From the NCBI GenBank assembly GCA_037968895.1, contig JBBKWJ010000219.1:1-35509 (forward strand): DNA of 35,509 bases, given 5' to 3'. Every line of letters starts with the position of its first letter. The stretch's first letter is position 1. Origin of the DNA: JBBKWJ01 sp037968895. Its GTDB lineage: Bacteria > Actinomycetota > Acidimicrobiia > Acidimicrobiales > SZUA-35. Shown in pieces: positions 1 to 6,988 of the stretch. The notes under the pieces were generated by a model, which saw only the letters and a list, made by a program, of their open reading frames with translations, made no database searches and had not been told where the DNA came from. The position numbers were made by a program, and so were the translations under genes.

Positions 1-1
1 G

Positions 2-103
2 GCATGGCGACGCAAGCAACAACTCACCAATACCCCGCAGCGATTCACCGACCTACTCGCAGCCATGGGCAGCTTCGCCGACCCACTCCTCGACTCGCCA
101 TGA
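2..103 (+). CDS. 3' end of an unidentified gene (partial)
   Basis: The frame starting at base 2 is open from the window edge to a TGA at 101-103. It gives 33 residues ending in FTDLLAAMGSFADPLLDSP. The codons are mostly C- or G-ending, like the real genes nearby, and the frame converges on the acyl-CoA dehydrogenase gene. Too little is present to name a family. A second frame ending at a TAG near 126 is also open, but its composition is less protein-like. Confidence 0.4.
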   Translation, partial: AWRRKQQLTNTPQRFTDLLAAMGSFADPLLDSP

Positions 104-153
104 GCGAAGTCGGCTCCGAAAAGTAGGGATGAGAGAAGGGACAGACTCCGAAG

Positions 154-173
154 TTGGCCGATTCTCGGTCCAA
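154..173. terminator. Hairpin between convergent genes
   Basis: TTGGCCGA, loop TTC, then TCGGTCCAA forms an 8-bp stem with one bulged T. It lies between the stop of the partial plus-strand gene and the stop of the minus-strand acyl-CoA dehydrogenase, where a bidirectional terminator would be expected. There is no U-tract, so a role in termination is only inferred. Confidence 0.3.
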
Positions 174-221
174 CCGATCTGACCGATGGCGAAGCCCAGA
201 ACCGGTGTTTCCCCTGGTCAG

Positions 222-1436
222 CTACTCGATGCGCAGACCGGAGATGGCCCGGGAGATGACGAGCTGCTGAATTTGCTCGGTTCCTTCGAAGATGTCGAAG
301 ATCTTCGCATCACGGTGCCAGCGCTCTACCGGATACTCGCGGGTGTAGCCGTAGCCACCGAGAATCTGGATGGCTCGTTCAGTGCTGTGCACGGCAACTC
401 GACCGGCCTTCAGCTTGGCCATTGAACCTTCAGCATTCTTGAAGCCGCCGATCTTGCCGAGCCCAGCGGCCCGCCACACGAGAAGGCGAGCGGCGTCGAT
501 CTCAGTTGCCATGTCAGCAAGCATGAACGCAATGCTTTGGTTCATGATGATCGCGCGGCCGAACGCATGGCGTTCCTTGGCGTATTGGAGTGAGTACTCG
601 TATGCAGCCCGAGCAACACCGAGCGCCTGAGCGCCGACGGCGGGACGGGTCGACTCGAACGTCTGCATGGCCGCTTGCGAATTGCCCTTCTTGCCTTCAC
701 GAACTCGAGCGAGACGCTCATCGAGCTTCTCTTTGCCACCGAGGAGGCACGATCCTGGAATCCGACAGTTGTCGAGCACAACCTCAGCGGTGTGGGACGC
801 CCGAATGCCGTGCTTCTTGTATTTCTGGCCCTGGCTGAGCCCCGGCGTGTTTGGCGGCACGATGAATGATGCGTGGCCCTTCGATCCAAGTGTTGGGTCG
901 ACGACCGCAACAACGACGTGGATGTCGGCGATACCGCCGTTGGTGATCCAGGCCTTGGTGCCATTGAGCACCCATTCATCTTTGACCTCGTCGTAGGTGG
1001 CCCGAGTGCGATAGGCGTTGACGTCGGAACCGGCGTCTGGCTCAGAAGCAACGAAGGCACCAAGCTGCACTTTTTCAGCAGTGCCATAACACTGCGGGAC
1101 CCATTCGAACAGCTGCTCTTGAGTGCCACTGGCGGCGATGCCGGCCGCAGCAAGACCAGAGCCCATGATGCACATGCCCAAGCCAGCGTCGCCCCAGAAG
1201 AGCTCTTCGAGCGCAACCATCATGGAGAGACCCGTTGGGTCGTTCATCATCATCTCGGCCATGAACTCCCAGCCGTATAGGCCGATGTTCGCGGCTTCTT
1301 GCACGAATTCATACGGAAACTCTTCGCGCTCGTCCCACTCTTCAGCGATTGGACGCATGTTGGTTTCGGCGAATCCGTGGATCCACTTCTGCAACTGGAT
1401 CTGGTCGTCGTTGAGGGTTAGCGACAGTTCTGTCAT
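222..1436 (-). CDS. Acyl-CoA dehydrogenase
   Basis: A flavoenzyme of 404 residues that oxidises an acyl-CoA to the trans-2-enoyl-CoA, passing electrons to electron-transfer flavoprotein. The three usual parts are visible: an N-terminal helical domain, a middle beta domain (LGAFVASEPDAGSD, then WVLNGTKAWITNG), and a C-terminal helical domain with YAKERHAFGRAI and QILGGYGYTREYPVERWHRD. The C-terminal FEGTEQIQQ carries the Glu that acts as catalytic base in the medium-chain type. The start at 1436 is chosen over an upstream GTG at 1457 because AGGAG sits 5 nt before this ATG. Two palindromes in the promoter region suggest control by a TetR-type repressor. Acyl chain specificity cannot be read from the sequence. 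Confidence 0.93.
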   Translation of the reverse strand: MTELSLTLNDDQIQLQKWIHGFAETNMRPIAEEWDEREEFPYEFVQEAANIGLYGWEFMAEMMMNDPTGLSMMVALEELFWGDAGLGMCIMGSGLAAAGIAASGTQEQLFEWVPQCYGTAEKVQLGAFVASEPDAGSDVNAYRTRATYDEVKDEWVLNGTKAWITNGGIADIHVVVAVVDPTLGSKGHASFIVPPNTPGLSQGQKYKKHGIRASHTAEVVLDNCRIPGSCLLGGKEKLDERLARVREGKKGNSQAAMQTFESTRPAVGAQALGVARAAYEYSLQYAKERHAFGRAIIMNQSIAFMLADMATEIDAARLLVWRAAGLGKIGGFKNAEGSMAKLKAGRVAVHSTERAIQILGGYGYTREYPVERWHRDAKIFDIFEGTEQIQQLVISRAISGLRIE

Positions 1437-1458
1437 CGGAGCTCCTGAGCGTGACAAA

Positions 1459-1505
1459 GTTACTAGCGGGTAACAAAGAGTAGCTGAAAGTTACCCGCTG
1501 GTAGC
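1459..1505 (-). promoter_or_regulatory. Two operator-like palindromes upstream of the acyl-CoA dehydrogenase gene
   Basis: Two related 16-bp sites, GTTACTAGCGGGTAAC (1459-1474) and GTTACCCGCTGGTAGC (1490-1505), lie in opposite orientation. One matches the reverse complement of the other at 14 of 16 positions. Each is itself an imperfect palindrome with 6 of 8 half-site pairs. Their centres are 31 bp apart, close to three helical turns. They lie 23-69 nt before the start codon, where the promoter must be. The GTTAC...GTAAC form is typical of TetR-family operators at fatty-acid catabolism genes; the actual regulator is not in the window. Confidence 0.55.
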
Positions 1506-1568
1506 AACATCGACACAAAAAGGCCAAGGTTAAGGAAGTTCGCCCCTAAAGGACTGAAGCCCTGCCGC

Positions 1569-2207
1569 TCAGTCTTCGATGAGCAGCGAGCTGATCGCGG
1601 CCATTACTAGAGCCGCGTTTGCTTCGTGGTCGTCACTCTGCAAATCGAGTGGCGTGCCGACGCGCACGGTCACCGTAGGCCGCTTGATGCGAGGCTTTGG
1701 CTTCCCAGCTCGGGGCCAGACCCCGGCCGAGCCGGAAATTCCAACCGGCATGACGAGTGCATTCGCCGCCCTGGCGATGCGAGAAACACCAGGTCGAGGC
1801 GGCCCGACTCCATTGATCCGCTCTGTTGGTTTAACCAAGCGGCCCTCCGGCATCATGCAGACAAGCTCATGGTTGAGGAGGGCCTCGATAGCGGCGGCCT
1901 CGGCCTCTTCTCGATTGTCACGCGAGGTCGGAATGCAACCAATGCCACGAAAGAATCGGCCTCCGAGACCCTTGCCATCAACAAGGTCGGCCCGCACCAT
2001 GACGCGGCATGTTTCATCAACGGCTCGGAATGTTGCGAGCGCGGCGACAAGGTCGAACAGGCTTCGATGATTACCCGCAAGCAACACCGGGCGATGCTCG
2101 TCGAGCGACAGCGTCTCGGGAACGTCGTAGACGGCGCCCGCCTTACCCAAGTTGACCAGGAGCGCTGCTCCCCGACGGAATCCACGGGCGTTTTCGATGG
2201 GCTGCAC
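1569..2207 (-). CDS. Lysophospholipid acyltransferase (PlsC family)
   Basis: A 212-residue acyltransferase of the glycerophospholipid type, which would transfer an acyl chain to a lysophospholipid or 1-acylglycerol-3-phosphate at the membrane. The catalytic NHxxxxD motif is NHRSLFD near residue 46. The second motif, normally EGTR, appears as PEGRL in MMPEGRLVKP. VMPVGISG corresponds to the later conserved VPVxI block. No strong membrane anchor is visible. The start is GTG, with a TAGCCT box ending 6 nt upstream and no Shine-Dalgarno. It sits behind the divergently transcribed carotenoid oxygenase and ahead of the acyl-CoA dehydrogenase, separated from the latter by the operator region. Substrate is uncertain. 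Confidence 0.85.
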   Translation of the reverse strand: MQPIENARGFRRGAALLVNLGKAGAVYDVPETLSLDEHRPVLLAGNHRSLFDLVAALATFRAVDETCRVMVRADLVDGKGLGGRFFRGIGCIPTSRDNREEAEAAAIEALLNHELVCMMPEGRLVKPTERINGVGPPRPGVSRIARAANALVMPVGISGSAGVWPRAGKPKPRIKRPTVTVRVGTPLDLQSDDHEANAALVMAAISSLLIED

Positions 2208-2213
2208 GGCACA

Positions 2214-2219
2214 AGGCTA
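2214..2219 (-). promoter_or_regulatory. -10 box for a leaderless transcript (acyltransferase)
   Basis: TAGCCT on the minus strand is followed by 6 nt and then the GTG start at 2207. No Shine-Dalgarno is present. Transcription would start at or next to the start codon. Confidence 0.45.
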
Positions 2220-2356
2220 GAAGCCATTACCCGACGCACCACACCAAACTGGCGACAAAGCTCCAATTGGTGGGCCCGCTATGACAAGATGGGCACCTTC
2301 GCAAACCCTGTTTGGCGGACAGCGGCGATGGGCGCACCAACCGCAAAGGAAATGCA

Positions 2357-3742
2357 ATGCCGATAACTGAGCGCAACTTTCATCTCAAGGGGAATTATGC
2401 GCCGGTCCTAGAAGAAGTAACCGTGAGCGAACTCCGAGTCACAGGATTTCTTCCCGAACAGCTCAACGGTCATTTCATTCGCAACGGACCGAATCCGAAG
2501 ACAGGCGCGTCGCCCCACTGGTTTCTTGGCGACGGAATGCTCCATGGCGTCCGACTGCGAGACGGGAAGGCCGAGTGGTACCAGAACCGATACGTGAATA
2601 CGAAGAAGCTTGCCGATCCCTCTACCCCGATGATCCGCGACGATCTCACCATCGATCTGACAGTTGGCGTCAGCAACACTCACATCGTTGAACACAACAG
2701 CCGGGTCCTAGCCCTCGTCGAGTCGAGCCTGCCAATGGAGGTAACGCTCGATTTGGAAACCGTCGGCCCTCACGACTTCGACGGCAAACTTCGCACCCCG
2801 ATGACCGCACATCCCAAGATCTGCGCCACCACTGGCGAAATGCTCTTCTTCGGCTACAGCTTCGCCGAGCCGTACCTCACCTTCCATCGGGCAAGTCCTG
2901 ACGGCACCCTCCTGCAATCCGAGCCAATCTCGGTGACCGGCCCAACGATGATGCACGACTTCGCGATCACCGATCAGCACGTCCTCTTTTTCGAATACCC
3001 GCTGTGTTTCGATCAGTCAATCGCTCTCTCATCGCCGCTCCCCTATCGCTGGAATGACGACTTCCAGTCTCGACTTGGCGTCATGCCCCGATCGGTCGAC
3101 GGCCGCGACGGAACCGACGCCGACATCACGTGGTACGACATCCCAGCCGGCTACGTCTTCCATTTTCTGAATGGCTACGAGAACCCCGGCGATTCCATCG
3201 CGGTGCACGGAGCGAAATACTCGGACATGTGGATCGAACCTGGCCAATTTGGCGGCGATGCGTACCTGACGCAGTGGATCGTCGATCTCGTTGACCACAC
3301 GGTGATCGAGGTCCAGCGCGACGACCGACCCATTGAGTTTCCTCGGATTCCCGCCGAATACGAAGGCATCAGGGCGCGCTACGGCTACTTCGTCGGCACA
3401 AACCAACTCGAGCATTCGCTGGTGAAATACGACCTCAGCGACTACGCCACTCAGATCCACGACTTCGGACCCGATCGATTCCCCGGCGAACCAGTCTTCG
3501 TTCGCGCTGACGGCGCAATCAGCGAGGACGACGGCTACATCATGACGTTCGTGTACGACCGGACGACTGACACTTCCGATCTCGTCATCCTCGATGGTCG
3601 TCGAGTCAACGGCCGGCCCCTCGTGACAGTGCACCTCGGACGCCGGGTGCCATTCGGGTTCCATGGCAACTGGTTTGGCGACGTCAAGAAGTCGAAGCTG
3701 AAGACGAACTACCCAGACTCGTCGAAACGAAGTCGCCGATAG
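2357..3742 (+). CDS. Carotenoid cleavage oxygenase family protein
   Basis: A 461-residue protein of the RPE65/carotenoid-cleavage dioxygenase family: non-haem Fe(II) enzymes with a seven-bladed propeller that split a double bond in carotenoids, apocarotenoids or stilbene-like substrates. The four metal-binding His are visible in TAHPKI, MMHDFAIT, FHFLNGYE and GFHGNWFG. The N-terminal GHFIRNGPNP and WFLGDGMLHG blocks are also typical. The ATG at 2357 is preferred over 2312 because AAGGA lies 6 nt before it. About 20 residues follow the last His, and nearly all of that tail lies in a 59-nt tail-to-tail overlap with the thiP gene. No other carotenoid gene is nearby, so the substrate is open. Confidence 0.93.
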   Translation: MPITERNFHLKGNYAPVLEEVTVSELRVTGFLPEQLNGHFIRNGPNPKTGASPHWFLGDGMLHGVRLRDGKAEWYQNRYVNTKKLADPSTPMIRDDLTIDLTVGVSNTHIVEHNSRVLALVESSLPMEVTLDLETVGPHDFDGKLRTPMTAHPKICATTGEMLFFGYSFAEPYLTFHRASPDGTLLQSEPISVTGPTMMHDFAITDQHVLFFEYPLCFDQSIALSSPLPYRWNDDFQSRLGVMPRSVDGRDGTDADITWYDIPAGYVFHFLNGYENPGDSIAVHGAKYSDMWIEPGQFGGDAYLTQWIVDLVDHTVIEVQRDDRPIEFPRIPAEYEGIRARYGYFVGTNQLEHSLVKYDLSDYATQIHDFGPDRFPGEPVFVRADGAISEDDGYIMTFVYDRTTDTSDLVILDGRRVNGRPLVTVHLGRRVPFGFHGNWFGDVKKSKLKTNYPDSSKRSRR

Positions 3743-5318
3743 CGCTCGCCGCGGCAACAACGACACCGAGCACCACACAGAGCGCCATCGCCTGCCCACG
3801 GGGCACCGACCCTGGTTGGCCGAGCAGCCGGAAGATCGCAAGCGGCGCGGTGAACGATGTATTTCCTCGAGCCAGGAACGACGTGGCTCCGAACTCACCA
3901 AGGCTGACGGCAAACGCAAACGATGCGCCAGTAATAAGTGCTCGAGCGACACGCGGCCATTCGATCTCCATGAAAACGCGCCGAGTCGACGCGCCAAGCG
4001 TTGCTGCCGCCTCGCGTTGTCGAGTGCCGATCGATCGCCAGACGGGCACCACTCCAGCGAGCACGAACGGAATCCCGATGGTTGCGTGCGCCAGCGGCAC
4101 GAGAATCGGTGAGCGTCGCAGGTCGAACGACGCGAACGCGAGGAGGTAGCCAAACCCGATGGTGACCGCAGAGAGCCCGAGCGGAATGAGCACTGCGAGC
4201 TCGAAGATGCTTCCAATCCTGCCGCCGCGGACAATCACGAAGCTTGCCAGCCCGCCGATAATGGCAGCGATGAGCGCAGCAGCCAATCCAATGACAGCCG
4301 ATCGCCCGAGCGCTTCGACGGCCGTGATCGGCAGAAGCCGATTCGGTTCAGTCAAAGCTTCGAAGTTGCCGAATCCGAAGGCATCGCCAACCCTGACCGA
4401 TTGCACTAGCACCCGAACTATTGGCCATCCAAGCACGGCTGCGGTCACCAGTGCCGCAGCAGTGACGCCGACTTTGCGCCGCGGAGTGTCGACGGCAAGC
4501 TTGCTGTTGGCTGACGCTGATCGCCCCTCGTAGACCCGCCTCAGCTTGGCGCTCGCAACCGACAGTCCGACCACGAACACCAGCTGGATCAAGGCGAGCA
4601 CCGAGGCAACATCGAGCTCGTTCCTGAAGATTGCGTACCGGCGAATCTCGGTCTCGATGGTTGCGACACTCGGACCACCGAGCACCAGAATCACGCCATA
4701 GCTAGTGAAACAGAAGAGAAATACGATGAGCGCCGACGAGACGATGGCAGGCCCGAGCTGTCTGAGTGTGATCTGACGCCACGCCGCCATTGGCGAAAGC
4801 CCGAGAGTGCGGGCCGCACCAAGCTGGCTCTGGTCGAGCGAGGCCATCATGGTGCCGACGATCCGCACGACAACTGCGAGGTTGAAAAAGACATGAGCCC
4901 ACAGGATGCTCGTCAGAGGCAACCGCTCAATGATCCCGACGTCGTCGGCCACACCCCTAATCGCGCCAGCAACCACCACCGTCGGAAGCACGAACGGGAT
5001 CGATACGACGCCCCGCCAGAGTCGGGCGAAAGGCACATCGAACCGGCTCAGCACATGGGCTAGCGGCAAGCCGATCAACAAGGCCAACAGAGTCGACAAG
5101 AACGCCTGCCACACGGTGAATCGCACAACTCGCCATAGCGAGCGACGCCCCACAATCTCGGCCAGACGATCGACGCCAAGATCGGCGAAACCAACCTGAA
5201 AGATCTTGAACAGCGGGAACACTACGAGCGCTCCAAAGAATGCGACGACAACAATGGCCGACGCCGAAACCAGGCGCTCCCGGGGACGCCCTAACGCTGG
5301 AGAACGATCTCGTTCCAT
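3684..5318 (-). CDS. thiP: Thiamine-type ABC transporter permease (two fused permease domains)
   Basis: A 544-residue inner-membrane permease made of two MetI-like halves, the architecture of ThiP and of ferric-iron permeases. The two EAA loops that contact the ATPase are visible as AARTLGLSPMAAWRQI (near residue 170) and EAAATLGASTRRVFMEI (near residue 437). Each half has about six hydrophobic segments. It overlaps the 3' end of the binding-protein gene by 28 nt if translation starts at the ATG at 5318; a TTG at 5330 is an alternative. The TPP riboswitch upstream of the operon makes thiamine or a precursor the probable substrate. No ATPase gene follows: the gene runs 59 nt into the convergent carotenoid oxygenase gene. 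Confidence 0.88.
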   Translation of the reverse strand: MERDRSPALGRPRERLVSASAIVVVAFFGALVVFPLFKIFQVGFADLGVDRLAEIVGRRSLWRVVRFTVWQAFLSTLLALLIGLPLAHVLSRFDVPFARLWRGVVSIPFVLPTVVVAGAIRGVADDVGIIERLPLTSILWAHVFFNLAVVVRIVGTMMASLDQSQLGAARTLGLSPMAAWRQITLRQLGPAIVSSALIVFLFCFTSYGVILVLGGPSVATIETEIRRYAIFRNELDVASVLALIQLVFVVGLSVASAKLRRVYEGRSASANSKLAVDTPRRKVGVTAAALVTAAVLGWPIVRVLVQSVRVGDAFGFGNFEALTEPNRLLPITAVEALGRSAVIGLAAALIAAIIGGLASFVIVRGGRIGSIFELAVLIPLGLSAVTIGFGYLLAFASFDLRRSPILVPLAHATIGIPFVLAGVVPVWRSIGTRQREAAATLGASTRRVFMEIEWPRVARALITGASFAFAVSLGEFGATSFLARGNTSFTAPLAIFRLLGQPGSVPRGQAMALCVVLGVVVAAASAIGDFVSTSLGSSSSASTS

Positions 5319-6352
5319 CGCTCGGTCCAATCAAGCCGGTTTGCCTCAATCGTCGCCGGGTCGAGGGTGAGAGGTTCAGCAATCACCGTCTGATGCTCGA
5401 CGAAGACGTCGGGGAGCACTGCCGTCGAGCTTGCAGGAGCAACGAACATATTGAGCGGGATGTCGCTCTGAAAAGCGTCACTCAACATGAAGTCGATGAG
5501 TTGCTTCGCGGCCTGCGGTCGTTCGGTGCCGGCAAGGATCCCCGCAAACTCGATCTGGCGGAAACAAGAGTCGGTAAGAACCCCGGTGGGTGGAGTGTCG
5601 ACCGGCGGATCGGCAAACACAACCTCAGCCACTGGACTTGTGGCATACGAAGTGACAATTTGTCGGTCACCGCCACCGGCCACAAACGAACCGTAGTACG
5701 CCTCTTCCCAGCCGGCAGAGATCTCGACATCGCCTGCGACCAACTGCTCCCAGTAGTCCTCCCAACCATCCTCACCGTAACGAGCGATGGTGGCGAGCAA
5801 GAATGCGAACCCCGGGCTCGATGACTCAGGGCTCTCGGTCACGAACGTTCCGGCGAATTCGGGCAACGCAAGGTCGTCAAGCGTCGCTGGCGCCGTTTCG
5901 AGACCGTCCCGCCAGTAGTTGACGCAGACGTCGCCAACATCGATCGGGGTAACACGATGCTCGGCGTCAAGCACGAGACTGTCGTCAACCGACGCAAGAC
6001 CGGCTGACTCGTATGCAATGAAGATGTCGGCGTTGAGCCCCCGCTGCAAGAACGTATTGTCGATTCCAAAGAGCACGTCAGCTTCCGGCTGACCGGCGGT
6101 AAGCACAGCCCGCGACACGAGTTCGCCTGCATCGCCGCCCGAAACCAACTCAACCTCGATCCCGGTGTCTGCGGTGAATTGTTCGATCAGCCCGTCACTT
6201 ACGGCAAACGAATCGTGCGTCATAAGCACAACGGCACCAGCCGCATCGGGGCCATCGCTGGTAGCAACAGTCGCGCCGTCACTGCCGCAGCTTGCGGCGA
6301 GAAGGCCAAGTGTCATCACGACACTTGTGATAGATCGTCGGTAATGGGTCAT
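5291..6352 (-). CDS. thiB: Thiamine-type ABC transporter substrate-binding lipoprotein
   Basis: A 353-residue periplasmic-type binding protein. The N-terminus is a lipoprotein signal: basic MTHYRRS, a hydrophobic stretch, then LAASC with the anchor Cys near residue 22. The mature part begins VVLMTHDSF and contains ADVLFGIDNTF and VTSYATSPVAE, and ends with IPLNMFVAPASS. These blocks fit the ThiB/TbpA family that captures thiamine. The ATG at 6352 is certain because the upstream reading to 6403 runs through the riboswitch. It is the first gene of a two-gene operon with thiP. Transport of a thiamine precursor instead of thiamine is possible. Confidence 0.88.
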   Translation of the reverse strand: MTHYRRSITSVVMTLGLLAASCGSDGATVATSDGPDAAGAVVLMTHDSFAVSDGLIEQFTADTGIEVELVSGGDAGELVSRAVLTAGQPEADVLFGIDNTFLQRGLNADIFIAYESAGLASVDDSLVLDAEHRVTPIDVGDVCVNYWRDGLETAPATLDDLALPEFAGTFVTESPESSSPGFAFLLATIARYGEDGWEDYWEQLVAGDVEISAGWEEAYYGSFVAGGGDRQIVTSYATSPVAEVVFADPPVDTPPTGVLTDSCFRQIEFAGILAGTERPQAAKQLIDFMLSDAFQSDIPLNMFVAPASSTAVLPDVFVEHQTVIAEPLTLDPATIEANRLDWTERWNEIVLQR

Positions 6353-6354
6353 TT

Positions 6355-6447
6355 CCGGTCTCCCTTCGCTGGAATTATCCAGAGCAGGTTGGCGGGTCGA
6401 CACTGCGTGTAAGTGCCCTCTCAGCCCGGCTGACCCGAGCTCCCCGG
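6355..6447 (-). promoter_or_regulatory. TPP riboswitch (THI-box)
   Basis: On the minus strand the two invariant cores of the thiamine pyrophosphate aptamer are present in order: GGCTGAGAGGGC, then ACCTGCTCTGGATAAT followed by CCAGCGAAGGGA. Complementary CCGG segments at both ends (6444-6447 and 6355-6358) can close P1. The GGGAG at 6360-6364 is the only Shine-Dalgarno for thiB. It sits 7 nt before the ATG and is part of the conserved 3' side of the aptamer. Ligand folding would therefore hide it directly, which points to control of translation initiation with no separate expression platform. Confidence 0.95.
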
Positions 6448-6492
6448 TATTCGGTTTGTTTGGCGAATGGTAGCGTGCGCGACACTATTGCG

Positions 6493-6969
6493 GTGACTCC
6501 AGCAACGAAGCTCCTCGACAAGCTCGCACTGAGGTACCAACTTCACACCTACGAACACGACCCTGCCCACACGTCTTACGGTGACGAGGCGGCCGAGGCC
6601 CTCGGCGTGGTTCCAGGGCGCGTCTTAAAAACCCTCCTCGCGAATGTCGATGGTCAACGACTGATCGTTGCGATTCTTCGGGTCGATGCCAAGCTCGATC
6701 TCAAGGCCGTAGCGAAGGCCAGCAGTGGGAAGAAAGCAGCGATGGCCGACCCAGCCGAAGCGGAACGATCAAGCGGCTACGTGGTCGGCGGCATCAGCCC
6801 AATCGGCCAGAAGAAGCGCCTCGCAGCATTCATCGACGCCGACGCCAAACACTACGAGACCGTTTTTGTGAGCGGTGGGCGTCGTGGTCTTGAGATTGAG
6901 CTCTCGCCTGCCGATTTGGCTGCGGCAGCCAACGCCAGCTTCGCGTCGCTCGCCACGGACTCAAAGTAG
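6493..6969 (+). CDS. ybaK: Cys-tRNA(Pro) deacylase (YbaK/EbsC family)
   Basis: A 158-residue trans-editing protein that hydrolyses Cys mischarged onto tRNA(Pro). It has the usual N-terminus TPATKLLD, then HTYEHDP, the Lys-bearing RVLKTLLA block, and GGISPIGQKK. The GTG at 6493 is chosen because family members start at the TPA(V/T)KLL block; TTG 6460 and GTG 6475 would add residues not seen in the family. No Shine-Dalgarno is present, but a weak GACACT box lies 6 nt upstream. It converges on cysS with a 19-nt gap. Its 5' region overlaps the likely promoter of the divergent thiBP operon. Confidence 0.93.
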   Translation: MTPATKLLDKLALRYQLHTYEHDPAHTSYGDEAAEALGVVPGRVLKTLLANVDGQRLIVAILRVDAKLDLKAVAKASSGKKAAMADPAEAERSSGYVVGGISPIGQKKRLAAFIDADAKHYETVFVSGGRRGLEIELSPADLAAAANASFASLATDSK

Positions 6970-6988
6970 GGGCCAGACCAAACCAGGG

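Noticed and set aside
1553..1576. GACTGA/TCAGTC hairpin at the acyltransferase stop
   Set aside because: The stem has only 6 pairs and a long loop, with no U-tract, so it is too weak to call a terminator.
3029..4234. A 401-codon minus-strand frame
   Set aside because: It spans the opposite strand of the oxygenase gene and a wrong frame of thiP. It is Arg/Ser-rich with no motif.
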